DNA of 32,602 nucleotides from Hyphochytrium catenoides (Eukaryota > Sar > Hyphochytriomycetes > Hyphochytriales > Hyphochytriaceae). The position numbers and the translations under genes are program-made. Where the stretch lies: contig FLMG01004237.1 of the NCBI GenBank assembly GCA_900088475.1, forward strand, positions 5,976 through 38,577. Reading direction: 5' to 3'. The notes beneath the pieces are model-generated. The model was not told the DNA's origin and searched no databases. It saw only the letters and a program-made list of their open reading frames with translations. Positions 21,830 to 31,276 of this stretch are shown piece by piece. Positions within the stretch are counted from its first letter, which is position 1; each line of letters starts with the position of its first letter.

Positions 21830-22708
21830 CTAGGGAGTGGCTAGAGTTGGATTGAAGCAGGTCGATAACCAGATACGCTCTTTGTCAGCATGGCGCAGAG
21901 AAGCAAAGGCGGGACTCGTCGACGGCATAACAAACAGCGAGATACGCTGGTCTCCTTCGGACGAAGTCGGGACGGATCCTTTCCCCTTTGCAAAGAAGTC
22001 TCTAGCGGTGTCATTTGCCAGTAAGAAGGAGCCCGATTGAAGCCAATCTGTGAAGTACTTTTTGAAGAACCCAGCGGCAGCCTTACCATTGATCACGACG
22101 CGATGCACCGAGGGATAACGCTGAACTAGCTCCTCCAGCTTATTTGGGACCTCACCCTTGATGTTGCTGTCCAGAGAACCTTTCCGATCACAGCCATAAA
22201 TAACGTCCCATAGAATGTAGCCGGCAGACACTGCACGCCTTGTTCTTTCCTCGTAACTCAGCGACCAAGCATCAAAGCCAAGGGCGGCACCAACGATAGG
22301 CCAGAAGGAATTCATCTTATATCCATAATACTCTTGCTTGACGAGGGAAGTTACCCCTGGCATGCTCCCGAGAATCATCGTGTGTGGTACCACCGACGAA
22401 AGACCAAAGCTCTCAGGTACAAGTGGCGGGAAGCCCACAAGGTCTGAGCCAAGTGCCACTGCAGCAGCTAAGGTGGCGGAAGAGTTCTTGTCCACCTGGG
22501 CTCCGCCTTGTGCTTTACCTGATGCCTTGCGCTTTCTCTTGCTGGAGGGCGTGGTCTGCTTCTTTTGACCTCCAGAGGCTCTATGGTGATGCGTAGATGA
22601 AGCGCTTCTTCTTAGGGGGGTAGGGCCTGCTGCCAAGACCTCAGTCACAGCTCGGACGCTTACACCACTGCCACGCCCTGCTTTGATGCTCCGTGTCATG
22701 ACCGCCAT
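21830..22708 (-). CDS. DNA-deoxyinosine glycosylase (uracil-DNA glycosylase superfamily, family 6-like)
   Basis: Intronless 292-residue protein expected to remove hypoxanthine (deaminated adenine) from DNA in base excision repair. Residues 110-118 (TMILGSMPG) match motif 1 of the family. EYYGYKMNSFWPIVG (126-140) carries the N-x-F-W signature whose Asn is probably catalytic in this family. AGYILWDVI (162-170) and RKGSLDSNI (175-183) follow, VVINGKAA (204-211) matches the mid-domain strand, and MPSTSPAFASL (261-271) is motif 2. The N-terminal 95 residues are low-complexity and Ser/Lys-rich, with a basic cluster KKQTTPSSKRKRKASGK that could be a nuclear localisation signal. Close relatives known to me are bacterial and archaeal, so the lack of introns in an intron-rich region may point to transfer (inference). 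The C-terminus after ERIW is not typical. Confidence 0.85.
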   Translation of the reverse strand: MAVMTRSIKAGRGSGVSVRAVTEVLAAGPTPLRRSASSTHHHRASGGQKKQTTPSSKRKRKASGKAQGGAQVDKNSSATLAAAVALGSDLVGFPPLVPESFGLSSVVPHTMILGSMPGVTSLVKQEYYGYKMNSFWPIVGAALGFDAWSLSYEERTRRAVSAGYILWDVIYGCDRKGSLDSNIKGEVPNKLEELVQRYPSVHRVVINGKAAAGFFKKYFTDWLQSGSFLLANDTARDFFAKGKGSVPTSSEGDQRISLFVMPSTSPAFASLRHADKERIWLSTCFNPTLATP

Positions 22709-23400
22709 CGCTTCAGGAGCTCTATCTGAATGAGACGGATAATATCTCGCCTTCTTGAATTAGGTGTCTCAGCTTGAACAACCAAACGGCGCGTTGTAAT
22801 AGGAACCGAGCAGCTAGCAGGCCCAAGGAGGTAGGAGGAGTCAGTCCAGCTTCGCTCGGAGTGACAGGAGCTAGGATGGCTGCAGCTTTCCTAGTGAGTC
22901 AAGAGCGAGGCAGCCATCGCGAGTGAGCGGAACTGATGAGATCGCAGGGGCGTAGGGACGGGGACCAATAAACTCTACAGTGGACAGATGTCCGCTCGCC
23001 TCATCTCAGAAGAATGTGACACCACTCCCACAGCCAGGCGCAGCTACCAAATCCCCAGCTCAAGAAACTTCTGTCTGAAGGAACGCATCCTAGTCGTCAC
23101 CGGTACAAAGTCCAGGGGGACCTCTGTCTAACTCTACTCCTGGAGGATTAGTGCAGTGGTTGATGAAGGGAGAGATGGTGGGAAGGAAGCGCAGCAGGGG
23201 GAAGATCATTGCGAAGATTCCGATAGATTTACACAGAGGCGAGGGTTGGGAGAGAGGCGACAGGAAGCAGCCGCGTCGATCAACGGAGATCGGGCCAGAT
23301 AGAGCTCAGCGGCACTTATAGAGGGACTATAGGGCGGCTGCGCAATAGTTGCTAACGAGAGAGCGACCTGCTGTCATTACGCTTATCAGAACAAACCAGG
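22709..23400. promoter_or_regulatory. Divergent upstream region, no motif identified
   Basis: These 692 bases separate the start codons of the glycosylase (minus) and the TPR-prefoldin gene (plus) and should contain both promoters and 5' UTRs. The right part is purine-rich on the plus strand (about 23160-23330). No open frame or named regulatory motif is supported. Confidence 0.4.
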
Positions 23401-25386
23401 ATGTCAGGGGAAGAGGCTCTTAGTCGGGGTCAGCAGCTGAAGGAAGAAGGGAATGCCGCGTTTAAAGCTGGCAACATCGGAGAAGCATGCGCGAAGTATG
23501 AAGAAGTGGCTGCACTCTTGGACCCTGTGGAGGAGGACCAGCTTAATAGTGTAAGGGAGACTATTCCTTTTCCTTCAGGCTTCGGAAGCGGTTCTTAGTC
23601 GTTTCTTGGTGGCCGTCGGACGTCTCTACTCTTTGCCATCGGCAAGTTTTGGAGCTCATTCTCTATGTGTACAGGATGACCTGAAGGAGCAGCTAAAGCA
23701 GCTCAAAGTCACTTCAAACCTCAACGCTGCAATGTGTTATCTGAAGCTAGACAAGTTTGCTCCAACCATTGCCAGGGTACCGTCATGCTGCTGTTGCTCA
23801 CTTCCTTGCCAAGCGGCACTTGACCTATCTTCTGGCCCTGTCTTTCTTATGTCTATCGCACTCTCCCTCTGGCCATCATTCTTACTTCCTCTCAGTTTTT
23901 TAGTGGTCCGCTAGTTCCTTACTGTTCTTTGAAAGCGTGGACTTTGTCGTCCTTCTGGCAAGACTTATCTTTTAGCGTGACATTCTGGCTTCTCGACCAG
24001 GACAACCGTGCCATTGAGCTCTGCTAGACTCAGTGCATAATGTGTCCTGCTCTTCGATTTCTCCAATGACATTTGGCCTAGGGAAATTGCCTTTTTCCAA
24101 TCCACAGACATTGCTCATTCAGTCCGTTTTGGCTAGGCTAACAAGGCTCTAGAGCTGGACGCTAACAATGTCAAGGGACTATACCGAAGAGGTGTGGCAC
24201 GCTTCGGCCTAGGTCAGCTGGACTTGGCGCGAGAGGACTTGGAACGCGCGCTATACTTCGACCCATCGAATGCAGACATTAAGAGACAGCTGAAGGGCAT
24301 CAAAGAGAAGGTAAGCCGCATGCCTTGAGAAAAATGTCCTAACTCTACCCTTATGGTGATGGGTAGGAGCTGACATGCGTATGCGCTTCTAGAGCGAAAA
24401 GCAGAAGAACTCCCAAAGCGCTATGGCATCAGCGGCAGGGTCAGGCAAGAAGCTCTCAGAGAGTGTGCTGAAAGAGGTAACGCTAGCTAGTCATACCGCT
24501 CGCTTCTCCCAACAAGGTCTTGTCTTGTACGTGTATTGCCAGCCCTGCCTTCACTACTTTTTCTTTCTTTCTCGTCTCTCTGCTAGTACTTCAGCTATGT
24601 AAGCCTTGCAGTGACTCCCTACCTGTATCTTATTGCGAGGCTGATGCACTGTCCGTTCTAGATCCAAGAACTAGAAGATCAGTACGTCAAAGTCTCTCGA
24701 GAGCTGCAGACGGTAAGACTGTGTAAACTTGTCTGTAGTATCACTGCCCTAGGATATCTCTTTATTTGTTCAAAACACCTCTAACACCGCTGCTGATGCT
24801 GCAACAGTTGGAGGCACGTATTGGAGCAGCTGATCGTGACAAGAAGAGAGCTGACCTAACAAAGAGGGAGATTGGCGCGTTCCCTGAGTCGACAAAGATG
24901 TATAGGGCTGTAGGTAAGGCAGGACGACGATGTTGCCCTTGAACTCGGGCTAGAGTGTAGACTCCTGCAAGCAGTGACCAGACTTTGACCTTCCCGTTTG
25001 TAGGCAAAATGTTCCTCGTGTCAGGCAAAGGAGAGACCAACCAGTTTCTAGACGAGACAGTTGTCAAGTGCGAAAAGCAGACAGAGGACTTCAAGGTATC
25101 GATATTTCCCTGTTACACTGGGGCTTCGTCTCTATGTAGCTCTTCTATTCAGAAGCGGATAGCGCTTTGTGTCAGATCGTCGAGTCGCGGCCATCGATAA
25201 CCTGCTCTCTGTCAGTCTAAACGTTTATAGACGGAAACTCATGGCTTAAGTCTGACTCTAATTATCTCACATCCTTCTTTGTGCTATCGTCCGTTCTCTT
25301 CCTTGGCCCAGGCTCGGAAAGCGTACCTTGAACGGCAGCAAACTTCGATTCAGAGCAATGTCAAGGAACTCTTGTCGCACGCGTAG
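23401..25386 (+). CDS. TPR - prefoldin subunit 1 fusion protein, eight exons
   Basis: Exons are 23401-23550, 23675-23776, 24137-24310, 24393-24476, 24662-24712, 24808-24913, 25004-25095 and 25312-25386, all GT-AG with matching phases, giving 277 residues. The N-terminal ~145 residues form a TPR domain of the Hsp70/Hsp90 co-chaperone type: LKEEGNAAFKAGN, SNLNAAMCYLKLDKF and ALELDANNVKGLYRRG. After a Ser/Gly/Lys-rich linker, the C-terminal ~115 residues form a beta-type prefoldin fold: coiled coil (IQELEDQYVKVSRELQT onward), hairpin with STKMYRAVGKMFLVS, then a second coiled coil (ARKAYLERQQTSIQSNVKEL). MYRAVGKMF is typical of prefoldin subunit 1. Prefoldin delivers nascent actin and tubulin to the CCT chaperonin, and the TPR part could dock Hsp70 or Hsp90 tails (inference). 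Two genes misjoined is unlikely: there is no stop, ATG-led start or long intergenic gap between the halves. A transcript would settle it. Confidence 0.82.
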
Positions 25387-26042
25387 CAGGAAAAGAAGGA
25401 GGTCTTTTTTGGTTCAGAAAGAAGTCTTTAGAGAGAGAACAGGCACCAAAGACAAGGGAAAGATGAGAGTCAGTGATGATTCCTCAGCGCGAAGGGAATA
25501 GAGTGAATGGAGAAGGCACATCACCATTGTCCTCAGCGTGACGGAACCGTCTGTCCGTGCTCAGCTACTATTTGGGTTGACCTCTAGCTACCTGATAATA
25601 TTCCTCTTTCTGGTCAATATGAGAGTATTAGCGTCCTTATTAGGGGAATATGATTACCACATCCTATGCCGCATAGAGAGCCTGTTGGAGAGCTTACTCA
25701 ACGGCGCATCAGTTCCTGCTCTGGCTCGCGCCATCTCTTCATCATCCCGCCAACACAGTCTCCGTCTCTCCATCATCAGGGAGAGCAAAAAGAAGTGAAA
25801 GTGATATGTACGCCAATGGTCCGGCAGCTCAGGAGGTAAAGCCCTGAAGCGCGTCTCTATCCAGCGCTGCGTCGTCTGGAGGCGGTAGCCTGGCGGGTCA
25901 ATAGTCGAAGGGTCAGCCTGCTAGAACTATCCGTATCTTTTGCGATCAGAGCCCGGGCCTCGCCCACATTTCTCTACATAGGCTTGCTCTCTCTCGCACC
26001 TCCACTGCGACACCTTCAGTTCTTGGCTTTATTAGACTCTCC
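25387..26042. other. Intergenic region between the TPR-prefoldin and MCU genes
   Basis: The two genes are in tandem on the plus strand, so these 656 bases hold the 3' end of the first and the promoter of the second. The frame at 25538-25798 (86 codons, Ser/Leu-rich) has no recognised domain. No clear core promoter element was seen. Confidence 0.4.
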
Positions 26043-28491
26043 ATGCGGCGGCTAGTGTCAGTAGGCTGCAGGCCCTGGCCGTCGTCCCACTCCTGCAGGA
26101 CAGTGACGGTCCCGTTTGTGTCTGGCTGGAGGCCAGCAGAGCGGCGCACAGGAGGCAAAGCTGGCTCTCTGGCATTTGGGACCAAGAGACAAGCTGCAGG
26201 ACCACTTGCACTCTGGGGACCGTCTTCTGTTTCTGTTCCATGGCAAGAGAATGAAAGTAGCGCGAAGAACTTATCCAAAGGCTCAAGATCGGCCAGGCGG
26301 TCTTTCTATTCTGCCGCTAGCTCAGGTCTTTACAAGGACTTTTCTTCCTAGAACCTCTTGGCAAGATGCCCTCTTGTCCTCTCTCATGACCTTCCCTTCC
26401 TTCAACTACCATACGGTTACCTCACAGTCTCGCGCTTACCTGCGGCGTCTCTCCTTCCTTCTTTCACCGCCTGATCCCCTCTTTTCGGTCTCCAGTCGCT
26501 CTCAACCTGTTCTTGCTCTACTTCTCACTCTCCCAGTACTGCTCTTTAAGCTGACGTCTCTCTACCTCTCTGTCTTCCTCATTGAATTCCTGGCTTTCTT
26601 CAGAGACGTCCCTGCCTGAACTCCATATCACTGTGGAGAAGGAACGCTGTCGCTTCCCTCTCCCCATTCCCCACGAGGGGCAAGAGACGGACCGCATCTT
26701 TACTCTCTCTTTCGGTATGATGGAAAAGGAGGCATTGCCCTTGTGCTCTGATGAGGTTGATGAGAACAATGCTGTGTGAAGCGAGGAGAGAGAAAGAGAA
26801 GAGAGAAAGATCAACCATCGAGCCCAGGATACTTTGAACCGGTTTTAATCTTATCTTCTACTTTCCCAGACACTACCGTACAGCAGATAGTGGAGATGGT
26901 GAAGGATGAGGACAAGTCCCTCAAGTCAGTCGAGTTCTTTCGGGGAGGAGACCAGATCCCGCCCACCACTGAGCTGCAGGACCTTCTTCGCAGCCCGTTT
27001 GTCCTCATGGTCAACGGACAGCCTTTCCTGGTCCACCCGCCGCCCTATCTAGGTACGCATCGAGCGGCATGAAGGGAATAGCNNNTGCAATTATCCGCGT
27101 CAGAAAGCTATTAGAAGCAGATCCCCGATCCAAAATGCGTTACAAGGTCGCCAGTCCCTTACGTTCACCCTATTTGTTGCTTTGTCGTCCGCTGTCTCTC
27201 TCGCAACTTTTCAGAGAACCCTAACCAAGTCGTCTTCATAGGAGTTCTTAGATCTTTGTCAGGCGAACGGAGTACCGGAAGCCCAAGCTCGAGAACTAAG
27301 TCGCTGCTTGCACTCTGCGGGCCTTGTCCTGCATTTCCACGGGGTACGTGCCCTGAGCCCTATGCCAAATTTTGTGACACAGTATATCTCCCCGTTATTC
27401 TGCCGTCCACAGCACCTTGCATCACGAATCTTCCCCACCCTTAGCTCTAATGTGCTAAGGCACTCTTAATTCATGCTTTGCGCCTTGTCGTCATCCTCAC
27501 TGTGACCTCCTTGGCGTTTAGGTGAAAGACGAACTGCTTCGAAACACTATTTTCTTGAAGCCAGAGGAAGTTATCGACCGCCTATTCAAAGATATGGGCT
27601 TGACTTCACCTACTGAACATCTGGCGAGAGACGAGGTGGGTGAATCGCTCTATGTGCCACTCTCTCTCTCTCTCTCTCAAGAGACTTTCTGAACTCTCCC
27701 TTCAGACCTTAGGATACCCTATCTCGCTTATTCTCTCCCTTATGCGTTGCACGGCTCTGATGTTCCTTCTTGAATCTTTCCGACGAAGGCTGCCCGGAAG
27801 CAACAGCATCTGAAGGAGTTGGAGCTGGAGCTAAACCCTATGCTCGCCCATCAGACACACCTGGACAACATCGCCAGACAGAAGGCGACTAGGCTGATGT
27901 GGGGCATGGTAGGAGGTGAGTACCCTGTGGCTCATCCCCAAATCATTCCCCGCCTTGTGTTCTCTACCTTGGGCAAATTCACTCTCCCAGTTCGCTCCTT
28001 TGATAGCTGTTACTTGCTCCAACGCACAGTCCTTTTCCAGAGCACTGACCCTTGTGCGACCGGAGGCAAAGCCACCTTCTTGCCGTGTGTTGTCGCCACT
28101 AATGCTGTCTTGGCCTTATGGCGTTCTATCTTCTCTGCGCGTAGGCCTTTTTAGCTTGGGCGGTGTCTACTGGTACCTGACCTTCATCTACTTCTCCTGG
28201 GACATTATGGAGCCGGTCACATACTTCACGGGCGCTTCTCTTTCTCTTCTCTCCTGCGTCTGGTGGACGCTAACCAACCGTGAGTACGAGTATGAGAATA
28301 TTTATGACTATGCCTTCAGAAGGGCACAAGAGAGGGAATACCAGCGCTCGGGACTGGATCAGGAGAAGATCGATGAGCTAAAGAAGGAGGTCGAGCAATG
28401 CCAAAGAGAGATTGATACTCTTCGGCTGAAGAAGCACCATCCTGCCATAGTAGCTGCTTATCTCTCCAGGAAGGGCTTTGGCATCTTATAA
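26043..28491 (+). CDS. MCU: Mitochondrial calcium uniporter pore subunit (MCU)
   Basis: Pore-forming subunit of the inner-membrane Ca2+ uniporter. Exons are 26043-26325, 26604-26714, 26870-27052, (27215-27228), 27242-27343, 27522-27635, 27789-27915 and 28145-28491, about 426 residues. Exon 1 encodes an Arg/Ser/Thr-rich presequence ending near SARRSFYSAAS. The N-terminal domain includes VEKERCRFPLP, TTVQQIVEMVKDED and FLVHPPP. Coiled-coil 1 spans RKQQHLKELELELN. TM1 is GLFSLGGVYWYLTFIYF. The selectivity filter WDIMEPVTYF matches the family's WDIMEP sequence exactly, followed by TM2 (SLSLLSCVWWTLTN) and a C-terminal coiled coil. TNREYEYENIYDYAF matches the post-TM2 helix. Six junctions are clean GT-AG. 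Between 27052 and 27242 the frame needs two extra bases mod 3; a 14-nt exon at 27215-27228 followed by a 13-nt GT-AG segment would supply them, but a sequence error is as likely, and NNN lies in the intron before it. Confidence 0.9.
27083..27085. other. Three unresolved bases (NNN) in an MCU intron
   Basis: Three N lie 30 bases into the intron that begins at 27053. They mark a low-quality or joined spot close to the only unresolved exon junction of this gene. Confidence 0.95.
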
Positions 28492-28718
28492 TTAGTATGC
28501 AGCCGTTTGATGGATCACAAGGACCACCATAGACAAGAGAAGAGGCAGCAGGAGACAAGGGAACAAGGGCCTTTAACCATCTGACCCTAGCCCAACAGCC
28601 AAACGTTCAAAGCGTATAGCTACATATGGGTTGACACATTAAATAGCTTAGGATAAGGGGTATTGGCAGGAAGAGAGATAAAGTACATTGCTAAAGTTCT
28701 TCACTTGGGTTTCAGTCT
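28492..28718. other. Convergent intergenic gap (MCU / TPR gene)
   Basis: The 227 bases between the two stop codons must contain the 3' ends of both transcripts. No conserved polyadenylation motif can be supported. Confidence 0.5.
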
Positions 28719-29905
28719 CTACGTGATCGAAGGCAATCTTGACTTGTTGGCTTTGTTGCTGCTAACCACTGACTTTCCTCCCTCTCCACCATTCTTCCCT
28801 AGAGTGACATCCCTTCTAGTCTTAGCTGAGATCGCCTTCTTGGCTGCTATCAGTGAGTTCCTGAGAGTAATGGCGATGCCATGCTGCACGCCGAGATACT
28901 GCTCGGCCACCTGGGCACCCTTCTTATAGCTCTGCACGCTCTGCTCAAATTTTTTTAGAAACTCGTACTCCGCGCCGATGTTATGGTACGCGATCGCCAT
29001 CACGGCGATACGATCAGCTTTACTCTTGAGCGCCTCCTCTGAAGAATTTGGGGCGAGAGCGAGGGCGACAGTAGAAGGACAAGGGAGACAAATGTTATGC
29101 AGCCACAGGAGATGAGTTAGGCGTGGGAAACGTGTACACTGATCAGGCCCATAGAGATATAAGATACGGCAGAGGCACTTCTGCCCAACAGGGAAAATAG
29201 TCCTAACCGAGAGACATAGAGAAGATCTATGGCTAGCAGGTGCCAAGGTGATAGCATACGAATGGCTACCTTATAAGAGTGAGAGATTGCTCTATAGGTC
29301 CGGTCAGTGCCTTTACCTGATAATCCTCGGCTGAAGAGTTCCTCTTGCAGAAGTATAAGAGCGGACTGAGCATGCTCTAGTGCCTGCTGATGGCGGCCAA
29401 GTTGTGAGAGAACAGCGCAGAGATTCAGATGCGTGTCGGCAACTCCGGTGGCACTTGGCAGCTTGCTTTCAATGCTTAGAGCCTTCGTTAGGCTAGTCAG
29501 TGCGCTATTCAGATTTCCCTGTCGACGATATAAGCACGCAAAGTTGTTCAGAGTGACGGCCCTTCCCGCCAGATCTCTTTCTGTGAGGATCTCAGCCTTC
29601 TTTAGCAGCTCCAGCGTGGTAGCGAAGTCTTCCTGCTGCAGATAAGTCATCGCTAGAAGGTTGCACATCTCGCCGACGGTCTTGCAGGCACGCCAGACTT
29701 CATCGCTGTCCGGACCGAAGAAATGCTGACGAAGTACCAATCCCCTTTCCATACACTCTAGCGCTGCGGCATAGTTACCCTCCCGCTGCAGTTGAATGCA
29801 CTTTTCATCGATCTTGTGCAGCACCGCGATCTCGGAGAGATCTTGCCCGTCTTCATCCTGGGCCTTGACTGATGTAGGACCCACATCTCTCTCCTCCACC
29901 GGCAT
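28719..29905 (-). CDS. Tetratricopeptide repeat protein, two exons
   Basis: Exon 1 is 29905-29270 and exon 2 is 29036-28719 on the minus strand, joined by a GTAG...AG intron of 233 bases, giving 317 residues. The joined reading is AISHSYK-EALKSKADRIAV. At least five TPR-like helical pairs are visible: YAAALECMERGLVLRQ, LLAMTYLQQEDFATTLELL, NNFACLYRRQGNLNSALTSL, THLNLCAVLSQLGRHQQAL and AYHNIGAEYEFLKKFEQSV. The pattern of 40-residue-spaced units with ATxxNNxAxLYRRQG resembles the kinesin-light-chain-like TPR families of protists. No enzymatic domain is present, and the tail is Lys/Ser-rich. It probably acts as a protein-interaction scaffold. It is convergent with MCU, 227 bp apart, and divergent from the WD40 gene. 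Confidence 0.8.
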
Positions 29906-30235
29906 CGCAATGGATGGGCCTCCTTACGTTCGTCTAGCGTTCCTGCTTCTATCTTGATACCGTCTCAAGAGCGAATTTCCTATAGGCGAGATCAGAGCTA
30001 GCCATACACCTTTACTCCATGAAAGAGCCGTGGTGAGAAACAACAGACAGAGAGGAGGAATGGCCGAGATCTGGAAGTCAGAGGATAGCTTTTGGGTTTG
30101 GAGAGCATGTAGGCGGAGGCGGGAAGTACGAGGAAGAAAGCATGAAAGACAGCAACAGAAGAGAGAGCTGGGGAGAGAGTGGTCACTATCGCATGACACG
30201 AGTGCCGATCAGGAGAGCACGCAGCTCTGGATAAG

Positions 30236-30332
30236 AGAGAAGAGAGGGAGACAGAGACAGAGACAGAGACAGAGAGAGAGACAGAGAAAGACTGAGAGAA
30301 AGAGAGAGAAAGAGAGAGAGAGAGAGAGCAGA
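30236..30332. repeat. GA/GACA purine-rich microsatellite
   Basis: The plus strand is almost purely purine, with GAGACAGAGACAGAGACA units passing into GAGAGAGAGA. It lies about 330 bp 5' of the minus-strand TPR start codon. Confidence 0.9.
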
Positions 30333-30713
30333 GAGATTACCTAGGAAAGAGAAGAGACTACTTTTCTTCTTCATCGGGCCTCTTCTGTTCTACATTCTGA
30401 AGCCCTGGAAGCGGCTGGTCTGGGAGCAGGAAATGCCCCACAAGTAACGGATGACTCAGATTATAAACGAGTCTCTAGTAGGTTCTTAATAATGCTTATT
30501 CTAAAGGTCTTATCGGTAATACAAATTATAGCTATCACGGTTAACCCTAACTCTCCATAGGAAGGCGTTGATACATCCAGCAGTACTGGAGGGATGGCCT
30601 AACCTGGATTACTTGCAGATCCTCTTGGGCTATTTGGGTGTGACCTTTGGCTTTTTGGGTCCGTTGTTTCTGTAGCTTCTCCCTCCTTTATTATGGCTTT
30701 TGCCTTGTCTCCT

Positions 30714-30837
30714 GTCTCTGTCTCTCTTTCACTCTGTCTCTCTCTTTCTGTCTCTTTCTCTCTCTCTTCGGTCAATCTTTCTGTCATTCTCTCTCTCTCT
30801 CCCTCTCTCTTTTCCTCTCTCTCTCTCCCTCTCTCTC

Positions 30838-30885
<48 letters not shown>

Positions 30886-30945
30886 TCTTTCTCTTCTTTA
30901 GCTAACTCTTTGTCTCTGTTTGTCTAGTTTTTCGCACTCTTCCTC
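30714..30945. repeat. CT-rich microsatellite
   Basis: About 230 bases are mostly CT or TCTCTC with scattered TTTC and TGTC variants, and pyrimidine-rich sequence continues to about 31110. It is complementary in composition to the GA tract 380 bp to its left and lies 5' of the WD40 gene. Confidence 0.9.
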
Positions 30946-31276
30946 TCTCTCCCTTCCTCCTCCCTCTCTTTTTCCTCTTTCTTGTTGCTTTCTCCGTGCG
31001 TTTGCTCATCTGGCGATCCCTTTGACCTTCTTTTCATCTGCCTCTCTCTGGCGCTTGGTCTTCATCCCCTCGCTCCTCTTCCCTCTTCGCACTCTCTCTC
31101 TCTCCCAGGTCAGTAAGGTGCCCATTGTCCTTCTGGCCGTCTTCCCTTTGTCTCGGCACAGCCAGATCGCTCGCTCTATCCAAAGCAGTCAACGACTGTT
31201 TGGATCCTGCTACCACTTCTACTTTCCAGCTTGCCTACGGGCCCACGCCTGGCACGCTCCCGACCTAGGTGCCAAC

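Larger units (their letters stand above)
29906..31276. promoter_or_regulatory. Divergent upstream region containing opposed GA and CT tracts
   Basis: These 1.37 kb lie between the minus-strand TPR gene and the plus-strand WD40 gene and should hold both promoters. The dominant feature is a purine (GA) tract near 30236-30332 and a pyrimidine (CT) tract near 30714-30945 on the same strand. Long Leu/Ser-rich open frames over the CT tract are translated microsatellite, not genes. Confidence 0.6.

Noticed and set aside
25538-25798. 86-codon plus-strand frame after the TPR-prefoldin gene, with a hydrophobic segment
   Set aside because: Probably 3' UTR or intergenic sequence; no family and no splice connection to the neighbours.
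30647-30927. Overlapping Leu/Ser/Phe-rich open frames
   Set aside because: They are the three translations of the CT microsatellite and have no other content.
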